Below, in pieces: positions 49,780-58,849 of a stretch of DNA of 64,000 nucleotides. The DNA lies in the NCBI GenBank assembly GCA_949287905.1, contig CASEHX010000012.1, positions 1-64,000 of the forward strand, written 5' to 3'. The DNA comes from an uncultured Olsenella sp. (lineage in GTDB: Bacteria; Actinomycetota; Coriobacteriia; Coriobacteriales; Atopobiaceae). The translations under genes and the position numbers were made by a program. The notes below the pieces were generated by a model that was given only the letters and a program-made list of their open reading frames with translations, made no database searches and was not told where the DNA came from. Each line of letters begins with the position of its first letter. The stretch's first letter is position 1.

Positions 49780-49852
49780 CAAGGGCCCATCAAGGCTGCC
49801 ATGCCGGACGCATGGACAAGAAACACGACGCCTATTCTACCCGACGCCGAGC

Positions 49853-51040
49853 TTACATTTCATTGGCCTCTTTACCAGCCAGACGGTTTCTCCCAACCCT
49901 GCCAAAGAGCACGGCAACCGCGACCGCCGCCGGTGCCGAGACCATGAGCGCCGGGAAGAACCACGCGAGGTCAACCGCGCCAAAGAGCGCGCCGCCGATC
50001 ACGGGCCCCAGCGTCATGCCCACGTCAAAGCCCATGTAGTACGTGCTGTTGGCAAGGCCCACGTGCTCGGCCCCCACCGCGCGGACCGCCGTGGACTGGC
50101 AGACCGAGCACATGACGCCGTAGCCGCCGGCCATGAGCGGCGCCGCGAGCAGGAGTCCCACCGCGTCCGTCATGGTGGCGAGAAGCACGAGCGACGCCGC
50201 GGAAGACACGCCCGACGCCACCACGAAGGGCACGAACCCCACCCGGTCGAACGCACGGCCGAGAAGGACGCGCAGAGCCATGAGCGACACGGCGTAGACC
50301 GTGAAGAAGGCGCCCGTGGGGACGTCGAGCCCCCGTGCCTCCGCGTAGCTCACGAGAAACGACTGCGTAGCCATGTACGGGATCGTGAAGAGCGCCACCA
50401 CCACGGCCGCCGGGACGGCGCGACGGTCGAGCAGGCTCAGCCGGGGGCGCGCGTCCTTCTCGCCCCGAGCGCCCTGAGCGCCCCGCACGGCTCCCCCGTC
50501 ACGGACGAGGAGGATCCCCACGAGCGAGAGCGCGGCGAAGGCGGCGGAGAGGCCGAGCGCCGGGCGATACCCCAGCGCGTCCGCGACCCCGATGCCCAGC
50601 GCCGGGCCCACCGCCATGCCGAGGGCGTTCATGAGGCCAAAGATTCCCATCCCCTGCCCCAGCCGCTCGGGCGGGAGCGTCTGGGCAAACCACGTGGACA
50701 TGCACACCGAGCAGAGCGAGTACCCCGCCCCGTTGGCGAGCCGCATGACGGCGAGAAGGGCGGTGTTCGGCGCCAGCGCCTGCCCGAGCGCGGTCACGAG
50801 CATGAGGGACGCGCCCGCAAGCGCGAGGCGGCGCTTGGGGAGGCGGTCGGCGAGGTTGCCGGCGACGGGGCGCACCACGAGGGAGCAGGCGTTCATGAGA
50901 GCGGTGAGGACGCCCATCATCGCGGCGGTGGCGCCGAGCGCCCCGGCAAAGCCCGCGACGAGCGGGTTCGCGAGCATCGTGCTCGCGAGGTAGCAGAACG
51001 TCGCGGCAAGAAGCACCACGCCGTCGCGCGTCAGCAGCAT
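49853..51040 (-). CDS. MFS transporter
   Basis: 395 residues from ATG 51040 (GGGGAGGTGAGGAG upstream). Twelve spans; loop 2-3 motif VRPVAGNLADRLPKRRLALAG and its repeat ALRVLLGRAFDRVG in the second half. The central loop (about 190-215) holds a basic hydrophilic insert. It is the last gene of the catabolic operon, separated from YhcH by a GC-rich hairpin, and could export or import a pathway compound. The substrate is unknown. Confidence 0.85.
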   Translation of the reverse strand: MLLTRDGVVLLAATFCYLASTMLANPLVAGFAGALGATAAMMGVLTALMNACSLVVRPVAGNLADRLPKRRLALAGASLMLVTALGQALAPNTALLAVMRLANGAGYSLCSVCMSTWFAQTLPPERLGQGMGIFGLMNALGMAVGPALGIGVADALGYRPALGLSAAFAALSLVGILLVRDGGAVRGAQGARGEKDARPRLSLLDRRAVPAAVVVALFTIPYMATQSFLVSYAEARGLDVPTGAFFTVYAVSLMALRVLLGRAFDRVGFVPFVVASGVSSAASLVLLATMTDAVGLLLAAPLMAGGYGVMCSVCQSTAVRAVGAEHVGLANSTYYMGFDVGMTLGPVIGGALFGAVDLAWFFPALMVSAPAAVAVAVLFGRVGRNRLAGKEANEM

Positions 51041-51063
51041 CTCCTCACCTCCCCTCACGCGAC

Positions 51064-51095
51064 GGGGGCGGAGGAGACGTGACCGCTCCGCCCCC
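51064..51095 (-). other. Intercistronic hairpin between YhcH and MFS genes
   Basis: GGGGGCGGAG (51064-51073) pairs with CTCCGCCCCC (51086-51095). No T tract follows, so it more likely stabilises or processes the mRNA than terminates it. Confidence 0.5.
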
Positions 51096-51109
51096 CTGTC
51101 GCGGTAACG

Positions 51110-51598
51110 CTAGACCTCGTCCCAGAACTGGTCGCCCACGACCTTGAAGCAGATCTTCTTGATCGCTCCGGGCTCCGCACCCGGGGTCACGAGGTTGGGC
51201 ATGTGCGGCTCGCCGATCATGAAGACGGCAAAGCGCCCGCCGGCGAGGCACCCCTCGAGGAGGTCGTCGTTGCCCTCGGCCGCGTGGCAGTAGCCCTTGT
51301 CCGTGGCCTCGTCGAAGTCACCGGCGGGCACCGTGGCGCCCGGGGTGGTCTTGAAGCACTCGGCGCCCTCGAGGTCGATCTGGACGTCCATGTACTTGCG
51401 GTGCGTCTCGAAGCGGGCGTCCTTCTCGTACTTGGTGCTCGCGTTCATGACGTTGGCGTAGACGCGGTTGCCGTCGATCTGGGTGATGCCGAGCGGCAGG
51501 TCGGCGGGGTCGTTCTGACCCAGCCAGTCGATGAGCACGTCGAGGCCGCGGGAAAGTCCGCGATAGAGCCCGATGGCGCCCAGTCCGTCATAGATCAT
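51110..51598 (-). CDS. YhcH/YjgK/YiaL (DUF386, beta-galactosidase subunit-like) protein
   Basis: 162 residues from ATG 51598 (GAGGAG site). Family marks: MIYDGLGAIGLYRGLSRGLD, DGNRVYANVMNASTKY, RFETHRKYMDVQIDLEGAE and a metal-binding C-terminal FMIGEPHMPNLVTPG with conserved histidine, KKICFKVVGD. Relatives (E. coli NanQ/YhcH, EbgC) are sugar anomerases, NanQ acting on sialic acid. Its place next to a sialidase-like gene fits such a role. A perfect TTTGTC-T-GACAAA dyad lies just upstream. Confidence 0.9.
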   Translation of the reverse strand: MIYDGLGAIGLYRGLSRGLDVLIDWLGQNDPADLPLGITQIDGNRVYANVMNASTKYEKDARFETHRKYMDVQIDLEGAECFKTTPGATVPAGDFDEATDKGYCHAAEGNDDLLEGCLAGGRFAVFMIGEPHMPNLVTPGAEPGAIKKICFKVVGDQFWDEV

Positions 51599-51613
51599 GG
51601 TGTTCTCCTCTCG

Positions 51614-51626
51614 TTTGTCTGACAAA
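51614..51626. promoter_or_regulatory. TTTGTCTGACAAA dyad upstream of yhcH
   Basis: A perfect 13-bp dyad 16 bp before the YhcH start. Related words lie before two other genes of the same operon: GTCTGACAAA at 54213-54222 (before the SLC13 permease) and CTGTCTGAGAAAA at 58763-58775 (before the kinase). Possible shared operator or RNA motif. Confidence 0.45.
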
Positions 51627-51645
51627 CCCTGTCAAGGTCACGCGA

Positions 51646-52806
51646 CTAGCGGCAGCCCTCGCCCGAGGTGGGGTTGTAGGTGCCGGCGCCGCGCTTCTCG
51701 CCGATGACGTCCTCCTCGCGAAGGGTGACCCACTTCACGCCGCGACGGGTCTCGAACGCGTACGCAAGGTGCAGCATGCCGTCCGCGGCCTGGATGAGGC
51801 AGGGATACTCGTACTGCATGTTGTTGGAGCGGTTCTCGTCGCCCACGTAGCCCTGGCCGCGCTCGATGTGGCGGATGAGCGGGAAGGTCTTGCCGCCGTC
51901 CTCGGAGAGGGCGATGGAGACCGGGCAGCGGAGGCCGGGCCAGGCGCCCTTCTTGCCGTAGGCCTGCGGGGCGCTCGAGTGGTTGTAGGCAACCGCCACG
52001 CGGCCGCTCTCAAGCCTCACCGCGGCAATGCCGGAGTTGTTGTTGGGCAGCGGAGTGGGCTCGGGGACGCTCCAGGTGTCGCCGTAGTCGAGCGACTCGC
52101 TGCGATAGACCCAATCGGCCTCGCGGCTGCGCATGAAGGCGACGAGGTGCCCGTCCTCGAGCTCGACGACGCTCGGGTGAACGCGGCCGGCAGAGCCCGG
52201 CATGTCCACGCGACGCCACGTGGCGCCCTGGTCGTCGGAGATCGCAAAGGCGCTGGGGTCTCCGGCGAGGCCGCTCGCGCTGTCCGTGCAGAGCCACAGG
52301 CCGTAGATCCAGCGGCCGTTGGAGAGGACCTGGATCGCCTGGCGGGCGAAGGTGCCCTCCTCGGGGAGGACGACCTCGGGCTCGGACCAGGTGAGGCCGT
52401 CGTCCGCGGAGACCTGGCGCTTGATGACGGAGGTGTACTGCATGTTATCCTTGCCCGGCTCGCGGCCGCGCTGGGAGGTGTACATGCACCAGACCTCGCC
52501 GGACGGCGCCAGAAACAGCGACGGGTTCTGGTTGGAGAAGTCGTTGTCGCAGGAGACGTAGATGGGCTCGCTCCACTGGTCGGAACCCTTCTCGAGACGG
52601 GACACCACGATGTTGATGTCCGTGTCGCCCTCGAAGGTGCCGGCAAACCAGCAGCACAGGAGCGTGCCGGCGGGCGTCTCCACGAGGCCGGGGCCGTGGG
52701 CGGACGCCCAGGGGCCGGGCGGGAGCATGGCCTCGGTAACCTTCATCTCGGGATCGAAGTAGATCTGGCCGTCGGGCGTGAGCCCGGGGAGGGTTTTGAC
52801 TGCCAT
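51646..52806 (-). CDS. Sialidase-like BNR-repeat protein (BNR_2), cytoplasmic
   Basis: 386 residues with several Asp-box repeats (SADDGLTW, SDDQGATW, SEDGGKTF) of a beta-propeller and the BNR_2 core: ASAHGPGLVETPAGTLLCCWFAGTFEGDTDINI, FSNQNPSLFLAPSG and a late NNMQYEYPCLIQAADGMLHLAYAF. No signal peptide is present, so it would act in the cytoplasm on an imported oligosaccharide. BNR_2 proteins are mostly called sialidases without proof. In this operon it may release an acid sugar that feeds the downstream kinase/dehydrogenase steps. Confidence 0.8.
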   Translation of the reverse strand: MAVKTLPGLTPDGQIYFDPEMKVTEAMLPPGPWASAHGPGLVETPAGTLLCCWFAGTFEGDTDINIVVSRLEKGSDQWSEPIYVSCDNDFSNQNPSLFLAPSGEVWCMYTSQRGREPGKDNMQYTSVIKRQVSADDGLTWSEPEVVLPEEGTFARQAIQVLSNGRWIYGLWLCTDSASGLAGDPSAFAISDDQGATWRRVDMPGSAGRVHPSVVELEDGHLVAFMRSREADWVYRSESLDYGDTWSVPEPTPLPNNNSGIAAVRLESGRVAVAYNHSSAPQAYGKKGAWPGLRCPVSIALSEDGGKTFPLIRHIERGQGYVGDENRSNNMQYEYPCLIQAADGMLHLAYAFETRRGVKWVTLREEDVIGEKRGAGTYNPTSGEGCR

Positions 52807-52829
52807 CTTTCTTCCTCTCGTTCTGGAAG

Positions 52830-52860
52830 GGCCCGCCCCTACGGGAGATGGGGGCGGGCC
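52830..52860 (-). other. Intercistronic hairpin between permease and sialidase-like genes
   Basis: GGCCCGCCCC (52830-52839) pairs with GGGGCGGGCC (52851-52860) around an 11-nt loop. No T tract. Confidence 0.55.
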
Positions 52861-52870
52861 GGGCGGGAAA

Positions 52871-54190
52871 TTACATCGGGAAGACGATCAGGGCGCCCAC
52901 GCACAGGAACACGAGACGCACGATGTACTGCGGGATGGTGAACTTCCAGAACTCGACCATCGTGTACTTGCCCATGCCGTAGGCCATGGCGGGCAGGCCG
53001 TCGATGGGCATGTAGTGACCGGCCCAGCCGGAGAGCGTGACGGCCACGCAGGCGGCCATGGGGTTGTAGCCCAGGCCCTGGCACACGGCGATGGCGAGCG
53101 GCGCGAAGATCATGACGATGCCGATCTGGGAGCCCGTGAAGCAGGCGAACGTGGAGCAGAGCACCGTGAAGATGAGCAGCAGCACGATCGGGGGCACGCC
53201 GGTGCCGATGACGCCGGCGACGGTGTTGCCGACGAGCGTGGAGAGGCAGGAGTCGGCGAGGCAGTTGGCAACGGGGATGACGCCCGCGGTCATGAGGATG
53301 ATCGGGCTGAAGAGGTTGTCGCGGAACTCGCCGAAGTCGAGGACCTTGATGAGCACCATGAAGAAGGCGGCAGCACCCGGGATGACGTAGGAGAGCTGGC
53401 CGATGTAGTCAACGAGGACCATCGCCACGATGGAGATGACGAAGGCGAGGATGGTCGCGGTCTCCTTCCAGCGCGGCATGGCGGCGGGACCCTCACCGGC
53501 GAGCGCCTTGGCGTTCTCGACGGTGGGCTCGGCAACGGGGTGGCTCGGGAGGAAGCGATAGCCGACGATGGCCCACACGAGGAAGCCCACGGAGAGGAAG
53601 AAGGTCACGATGGCAAACTGGACCATCGAGATGCCCTCCTCGAGGCCGGAGGCGGCCAGGACGGAGACGGCCACGCCGTACTGCAGGGCAACGTTGATCG
53701 GGATGAGCGGGTGGTTGGAGGCGATGCCGAGCGGCAGCATCAGCTTGGAGCTGGGGAGCTTGTCGCTGTAGGGCATGGTGACCACGAGCGAGAAGATCAG
53801 GACGTAGAACGCGGTGGAGCCCATGCCGAGGATGGAGGCGCCGAGCATGACGACGATGAGGAGAAGGACATAGCTCTTGAAGCCGCCCTTCTCGACGAGC
53901 TTGGTCATGGCGTTCTTGACGGTGTTGATCATCTGGGTCTTCTGGATGGCCGCCAGGATGACCATGAAGAACGCGAGCATCCACGTGGTGTTGTTGGTGA
54001 AGCCGGCAAAGGCGTACGAGATGTCCCAGGGCTTGGCGAGCTCGGTCATCTGGTCGCCGAAGATCGAGCCGAAGATGACGATCAGGACGCAGCATGCAAT
54101 GGGCGGCAGGCCGAACGGCAGAACGTCAAAGAGAATCATCGCGATCATCGCGACGAGAACGACGAGCGAGAGAATCATCGCGAGTGTCAT
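52871..54190 (-). CDS. SLC13/DASS-type anion permease
   Basis: 439 residues, about 12 spans: MILSLVVLVAMIAMILFDVLPFGLPPIACCVLIVIFG, AFAGFTNNTTWMLAFFMVILAAI, MLPLGIASNHPLIPINVALQYG, FSPIILMTAGVIPVANCLADS and a paired repeat near the C-terminus (FACFTGSQIGIVMIFAPLAIA). It belongs to the ion-transporter superfamily (DASS/CitMHS/GntP-like) that imports carboxylates. In this operon it probably brings in the substrate acid sugar. Confidence 0.85.
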   Translation of the reverse strand: MTLAMILSLVVLVAMIAMILFDVLPFGLPPIACCVLIVIFGSIFGDQMTELAKPWDISYAFAGFTNNTTWMLAFFMVILAAIQKTQMINTVKNAMTKLVEKGGFKSYVLLLIVVMLGASILGMGSTAFYVLIFSLVVTMPYSDKLPSSKLMLPLGIASNHPLIPINVALQYGVAVSVLAASGLEEGISMVQFAIVTFFLSVGFLVWAIVGYRFLPSHPVAEPTVENAKALAGEGPAAMPRWKETATILAFVISIVAMVLVDYIGQLSYVIPGAAAFFMVLIKVLDFGEFRDNLFSPIILMTAGVIPVANCLADSCLSTLVGNTVAGVIGTGVPPIVLLLIFTVLCSTFACFTGSQIGIVMIFAPLAIAVCQGLGYNPMAACVAVTLSGWAGHYMPIDGLPAMAYGMGKYTMVEFWKFTIPQYIVRLVFLCVGALIVFPM

Positions 54191-54242
54191 TGTTCTCCCA
54201 ACTCCTTTCCTAGTCTGACAAACGTGCGAGAATCACATGCGA

Positions 54243-54326
54243 GGTCCGTCGTCCGCCGGATGACGGACCCCGCCCTACCGGGCTCTGATGGGGCCCCAGT
54301 CGCCAAACCTCGGCCCCACAGAGCCC
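54243..54326 (-). other. Pair of intercistronic hairpins between PdxA-like and permease genes
   Basis: GGTCCGTC/GACGGACC (54243-54250, 54262-54269) and GGGCTCTG/CAGAGCCC with inner GGGGCC/GGCCCC (54280-54326) fill the 142-bp gap. They may set relative expression of the permease. Confidence 0.55.
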
Positions 54327-54332
54327 ATCTCA

Positions 54333-55400
54333 CTACCCCTGCTCCTTGGCGGCCCTCCCCGCCGCCATGCGCAGTGCGTAGTCGATGGCGTTCACGAGCG
54401 AGAGCTCGTTGGACGTCCCCTTGCCGGCAAGCGCGAAGCCCGTGCCGTGGTCGACGGACGTCCTGATGATCGGGAGACCGAGCGTGACGTTGACGCCCTC
54501 GACAGCCTTCCAGGAGCCGGCCTCGCGGTCGTACACGAAGCCGAGCGTCTTGGTGGGGATGTGCCCCTGGTCGTGGTACATGCAGACGACGATGTCGTAC
54601 CAGCCGCCGTTCATCTCGGAGAAGACGCTGTCGGGCGGGCAGGGGCCCACGGCGTCGATGCCCTCCGCGCGGGCGAGCTCGATGGCGGGGATGATCTCGT
54701 CGATCTCCTCGGTGCCGAAGAGGCCGTGCTCGCCGGAGTGCGGGTTGAGGCCGGCGACGGCGACCTTGGGGTTCTCGATGCCGAGGTCGCGGCACGCCTG
54801 CCACCCCAGCTTGATGACCTCGAGGACGCGCGGGGTCTTCACGCGGTCGCACGCCTCGCGCAGCGAGCAGTGCGTGGACACGTGCACCACGCGGAAGTCG
54901 TGATGGGCGAGCATCATCGAGTACTTCTTGGTGCCGGTGTAGGTGGCGTAGATCTCCGTGTGGCCGTCGAAGTGCATGCCCTGCGGCGCGAGCGCCAGGT
55001 TCATGGCCTCCTTGTTGAGGGCGTTGGTGACGGTGGCGTCCACCTTGCCCTCCATGGCCAGCTCGATCGTGCGCTTGACGCTCTGGAAGGCGGCGTTGCC
55101 GCCCTCTGCGGAGACCTCGCCCAGCTTGAAGGAGGCCACGTCCTCGATGAGGTCGAGGTGGTAGACGTCGATCGTGCCCGCCTGGAACTTGGCATACGCG
55201 ACGTCAGAGACGGGGTTGACCTCGATCTCCGGGTGGTTCACGAAGCCCTTGGCCTGCTCGATCATCTTTGCGTCACCGACCACGATGGGGCGGCAGCGCT
55301 CGTAGAGGGCGGGATCGGAGAGCGCCTTCACCGTGATCTCCGGGCCGTTGCCGGCCGGGTCGCCCATGGTGATGGCGACGATGGGGAGCTCGGCCGCCAT
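54333..55400 (-). CDS. PdxA-family 4-phospho-acid-sugar dehydrogenase (PdxA2 type)
   Basis: 355 residues from ATG 55400, which overlaps the upstream stop (TAATG). PdxA core: ITMGDPAGNGPEITVKAL, metal histidines in HFDGHTE near 145, GLNPHSGEHGLFG and MYHDQGHIPTKTLGF near 277. Linked to a DUF1537 kinase it fits PdxA2, which oxidises and decarboxylates 4-phospho-threonate or -erythronate to dihydroxyacetone phosphate, rather than PdxA of vitamin B6 synthesis. This is established for such pairs elsewhere; the substrate here is inferred. Confidence 0.9.
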   Translation of the reverse strand: MAAELPIVAITMGDPAGNGPEITVKALSDPALYERCRPIVVGDAKMIEQAKGFVNHPEIEVNPVSDVAYAKFQAGTIDVYHLDLIEDVASFKLGEVSAEGGNAAFQSVKRTIELAMEGKVDATVTNALNKEAMNLALAPQGMHFDGHTEIYATYTGTKKYSMMLAHHDFRVVHVSTHCSLREACDRVKTPRVLEVIKLGWQACRDLGIENPKVAVAGLNPHSGEHGLFGTEEIDEIIPAIELARAEGIDAVGPCPPDSVFSEMNGGWYDIVVCMYHDQGHIPTKTLGFVYDREAGSWKAVEGVNVTLGLPIIRTSVDHGTGFALAGKGTSNELSLVNAIDYALRMAAGRAAKEQG

Positions 55401-56296
55401 TAGCACATCCCCTTAGCCTTGTCGGCCTCGAGCGCGGCGCTGAGGGCCTCGACGCCCTCGGGGCAGAGGTAGTTGAACGGCGCGCGGCACTTGCCGACGG
55501 GATAGCCAAGAAGGTTGACGGCGGTCTTCACCACGGTGTTGGGGTTGCCGTACTTGAAGCAGTCGCGCAGCGGCGCCACGGCGGCCTGGCATGCCTCGGC
55601 GGCCTCGTCGTCGCCCTTGGCCCAGTTCTCGTAGATGCCCACCATGTTCTTGGGGTAGACGTTGGCGCAGCCGGCTATGGCGCCCTTCGCGCCGCGGCGC
55701 AGCGCCTTGAGGATCAGGGCGTCGTTGCCGGAGAGCACGCCGAAGTCCATGTCCTTGGTGAGGTCGATGTAGGCGGAGAGGTTGTCCCAGTTGCCGGAGG
55801 AGTCCTTGGCGCCCACGATGTTGTCGATCTTGGCGAGCTCGACGATGGTCTCGGGCTCGAGGGCGTTGCCGGTGCGCGCCGGGATGTTGTAGAGGACGAT
55901 CGGCATGTTGTGCACGGCCTCGGCAACGGTGGTGTAGTGGACGATCAGCTCGTGCTGGCTCGCCTTGGCGAAGGACGGCGTGATGACAGAGAGGATGTCG
56001 GCGCCCGCCGCCTCGGCCATCTTGCACTGCTCGATGGTCTCCTTGGTGGAGATGCAGCCGGTGCCGGCGTAGACGGGCACGCGACCGGCGACCTGGTCGA
56101 TGACGGTCTCGAGGACGAGCTTCTTCTCGTCGCCGTTGAGGATGTAGCCCTCGCCGTTGGTTCCGAACGGGAAGATGCCGTGGATGCCGGCCTCGATCTG
56201 GCGGTCGACCTGGCGACGCAGCTCCTCGAGGTTGATGGACTCGTCCTCGTTCATCGGGGTGACGATAGGAACGACGATTCCCTTGAGCTCAGCCAT
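55400..56296 (-). CDS. DapA/NanA-family aldolase or dehydratase
   Basis: 298 residues, a class I aldolase TIM barrel: GTNGEGYILNGDEKK, YAGTGCISTKETIEQ, catalytic tyrosine in YNIPARTGN near 137 and Schiff-base lysine in GAKDSSGNWD near 162. The context (sialidase-like, YhcH, acid-sugar kinase) argues for a catabolic keto-acid aldolase rather than lysine synthesis. An 8-bp-arm palindrome (56318-56334) lies in the gap before it. Confidence 0.88.
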   Translation of the reverse strand: MAELKGIVVPIVTPMNEDESINLEELRRQVDRQIEAGIHGIFPFGTNGEGYILNGDEKKLVLETVIDQVAGRVPVYAGTGCISTKETIEQCKMAEAAGADILSVITPSFAKASQHELIVHYTTVAEAVHNMPIVLYNIPARTGNALEPETIVELAKIDNIVGAKDSSGNWDNLSAYIDLTKDMDFGVLSGNDALILKALRRGAKGAIAGCANVYPKNMVGIYENWAKGDDEAAEACQAAVAPLRDCFKYGNPNTVVKTAVNLLGYPVGKCRAPFNYLCPEGVEALSAALEADKAKGMC

Positions 56297-56317
56297 GTTT
56301 CTATCCTTTCTTTTCCT

Positions 56318-56334
56318 GGCCGGGTGACCCGGCC
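56318..56334 (-). other. Intercistronic palindrome before the DapA-like gene
   Basis: GGCCGGGT-G-ACCCGGCC, perfect 8-bp arms, lies between the Fe-ADH and DapA-like genes. Confidence 0.5.
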
Positions 56335-56354
56335 GCTCCTGACGTGTTGGATCC

Positions 56355-57509
56355 CTAGAGCACCTGCGCGTAGATCGCCTTGGCGTCCTCGAGCGTGACC
56401 TCGCGCATGTTGTTCACGAGCAGGCGCTGGACCGTCATGCCCGCAGCCGCGAGCTGGTCGACGTTGGCGTCGGTCACGCCCAGCTCCTCGAGCTTCTTGG
56501 GGATGTCGAGGTGGCTCACGATCTGGTCCATGCGCTCGATGACGGCGGCGGACTTCTCCTCTACCGTGGCGGCGTCGCCGTGGATGGCGCGGTCGTAGGC
56601 CACCGCGAGGCGCTCGCGGATGGCGGGCTCGTTGAAGTGCATCACGGGGCTCAGCAGGATGGCGTTGGAGACACCGTGCGCCACGTGGTACTTGCCGCCG
56701 AGCGGGTAGGACAGGGCGTGCACCGCCGTGGTGCCGGAGGCCGTGATGGCGATGCCGGCGTAGAAGCTCGCGATCTGCATGGCGCGCTTGGCATCCATGG
56801 CCTCGGGGTCGTCGCAGGCGGCCTCGATGTTGTTGATGATGAGGTCAAAGGCCTCGAGGGCAAAGATGTCGGAGAAGGGGTTGGCCTTCGTGGACGTGTA
56901 GCACTCGATGGCGTGGCAGAGGGCGTCGATGCCCGTCGAGGCCGCGATCGGACGCGGGAGGTTCTTGATCATGCGGGCGTCCAGGACCACGTAGTCGGCG
57001 ATCATCGCGTCGTTCACGATGCCGACCTTGAGCTCGTCCTCGGGCACGGCCACGATGGCGTTGGGCGTGGCCTCGGCGCCGGTGCCGGCCGTGGTGGGGA
57101 CCATGAAGGTCGTGAGCTGCTTGGTGGCACGGGTCGGGTCGGCGAGAAGGTCGTGGACGGTGTAGGCGTCCGTGGCGCAGACGGCGGCGAGCTTGGCCGC
57201 GTCCATGACGGAGCCGCCGCCCACGGCAACGATGGCGTCCGCAGAGGCGCTCTTGACCTGGTCGACCACGTTCTGAACCTGGCCGTAGGTGGGCTCGGCG
57301 GGGATGTCGTCGATGATCTCGAACGTTGCGCCCGCGGACTCGATGGCCTCGAGCACCGGGTTCACCAGACCGAGCTTGTGCAGGGAGGCGTCCGTGAACA
57401 CGACGACGCTCCCGGCGCCCTCCTTGCGCAGCGCCGCCGCGAGCTCGTCGATGGGGTTCTCGCCACCGTAGACGACCTTGGGGAGCCTGAGGGAATACTT
57501 GCTAAGCAT
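56355..57509 (-). CDS. Iron-containing alcohol dehydrogenase
   Basis: 384 residues from ATG 57509, which lies within the last codons of the kinase gene and has AAGGAG 7 nt upstream. NAD(P) motif GGGSVMDAAKLAA near 96, TTAGTGAEAT, and metal-binding GIDALCHAIECYTS near 196 and YHVAHGVSNAILL near 275. Such enzymes reduce or oxidise alcohols, lactaldehyde or acid-sugar aldehydes. It probably removes or makes the aldehyde/ketone group of the pathway sugar. Confidence 0.9.
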   Translation of the reverse strand: MLSKYSLRLPKVVYGGENPIDELAAALRKEGAGSVVVFTDASLHKLGLVNPVLEAIESAGATFEIIDDIPAEPTYGQVQNVVDQVKSASADAIVAVGGGSVMDAAKLAAVCATDAYTVHDLLADPTRATKQLTTFMVPTTAGTGAEATPNAIVAVPEDELKVGIVNDAMIADYVVLDARMIKNLPRPIAASTGIDALCHAIECYTSTKANPFSDIFALEAFDLIINNIEAACDDPEAMDAKRAMQIASFYAGIAITASGTTAVHALSYPLGGKYHVAHGVSNAILLSPVMHFNEPAIRERLAVAYDRAIHGDAATVEEKSAAVIERMDQIVSHLDIPKKLEELGVTDANVDQLAAAGMTVQRLLVNNMREVTLEDAKAIYAQVL

Positions 57510-58749
57510 GGGCACACTCCTTCACTGCCTCACGGGGGCCGCCCGCCATCTCGACGAAGAGCTCCCTGTTTCCAAACCCACCTGACTTAGAGAAGATCAC
57601 GAGGCTCTGGCCCGAGAGGCCGAGCTCAAAACCCACGATGCCGGGCACCGGCTGACCGAGCGGCCTCACGAGCCCCACCCCCGCCTGGGAGAGAAAGCTC
57701 GAGAGGATGTCCCCGCCCGTGACGAGCACGCGGCCGCGCACGCCGCGCTCGCAGATGCGCACGAGGATCGCCCCGATGTGGTCCGCCACGACCTGGCGGA
57801 CGTCCGCGCCCTCGGGCAGGAGCCCGGTGAGGTCCTCCATCCCGGAGCCGTCCACGACCGTGAGGGGGCGCTCCGACCACGAGGCGGAGACGCGGGAGAC
57901 GAACTCGCGCCCCGCGGGGCCGTCGAGCCAGGAGTCGTCGCACTTCTCGGTGCTCCCGATGTGGAACGTGCTCGCGCCGGACTGCTCCGCGCAGGCGCAC
58001 TGCGCCCTCGACGTGCCGTTCACGCTGCCGCAGACCACGAGCAGGCCGCCCGTCTCACCGTGCGCCTCAACGTACTCGGGGTCGAGGTCGAGGACGCGCG
58101 CGAGGGCGCTCGCGACTCCCGAGCAGCCCGCCACGACGCCGAGCTCGCCCGCCGCGTCGAGCATGCGCACGCGCTCGAGCATCGAGTCCTGGGAGGTGAC
58201 GTCGTAGACCACGATGCCCCTGGCGTCGGGCGGGAGGGGCTCGCCCTCCCCCACCACGGTCACGGGAGCGTTGGTCTGTGCGGCGATGAGCTCGCGAACG
58301 TCCGAGCTGGCAACGGGCTCGAAGGGGTCGAGCCCAAAGCGGCTCTCGCTCACGGGGACGCCGTCCACGTAGTGGATGCCGGCGCGCGTGACGCGGTCCA
58401 TGTCGGGCAGGGCGGGTATGAAGTGGAGCCTCTCGGCGCCGCTCGCCTGCCACGCGGCCGCCAGCTCGGCGCCCACGTTGCCCCGCAGGGCGGAGTCGGT
58501 CTTCTTGACCACGCAGGAAACGCCCGCCTCGCGGGCGAGGGAGACCAGGCGGCACACGCGCTCGGCGGCTTCGGGGGCACTGAGATGCCTTGTGCCCGCG
58601 TTGACCGCGAGCGCAGAGGGGCACGAGTCGAGAAGGTGACGGTCGACGCCCTCCGGAGAGGTGGACACGACCACGGCGGCCGGCAGGAGGCACACGCCCG
58701 CATCGAGCGCGCCCGTAAGGTCGTCGGCGATGAGCAGGATTTTTGCCAT
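57502..58749 (-). CDS. DUF1537 four-carbon acid sugar kinase
   Basis: 415 residues from ATG 58749 (GGAGGT site). N-terminal substrate domain ILLIADDLTGALDAGVC, KKTDSALRGNVGAEL and HFIPALPDMDRVTRAGIHYVDGVPV, then the nucleotide domain with VTGGDILSSFLSQAG and GFELGLSGQSLVIFSKSGGFGNRELF. DUF1537 (OtnK/DtnK/LtnK) kinases phosphorylate D-erythronate, D-threonate or related acids at O-4. First gene of the operon and divergent from the PrpR-like regulator. Confidence 0.9.
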   Translation of the reverse strand: MAKILLIADDLTGALDAGVCLLPAAVVVSTSPEGVDRHLLDSCPSALAVNAGTRHLSAPEAAERVCRLVSLAREAGVSCVVKKTDSALRGNVGAELAAAWQASGAERLHFIPALPDMDRVTRAGIHYVDGVPVSESRFGLDPFEPVASSDVRELIAAQTNAPVTVVGEGEPLPPDARGIVVYDVTSQDSMLERVRMLDAAGELGVVAGCSGVASALARVLDLDPEYVEAHGETGGLLVVCGSVNGTSRAQCACAEQSGASTFHIGSTEKCDDSWLDGPAGREFVSRVSASWSERPLTVVDGSGMEDLTGLLPEGADVRQVVADHIGAILVRICERGVRGRVLVTGGDILSSFLSQAGVGLVRPLGQPVPGIVGFELGLSGQSLVIFSKSGGFGNRELFVEMAGGPREAVKECAHA

Positions 58750-58849
58750 AGGCACCTCCGTTCTGTCTGAGAAAATCCTGAACCTCTCGCCATCGTTTCG
58801 ACACATCCTCGCGACCGAAGAATCGTTACAATTTGAAACGTCTTTCTGG

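Noticed and set aside
49719..49850. yybP-ykoY manganese riboswitch before the P-ATPase
   Set aside because: The leader has a clear hairpin but I cannot identify the conserved yybP-ykoY loops, so no class is claimed.
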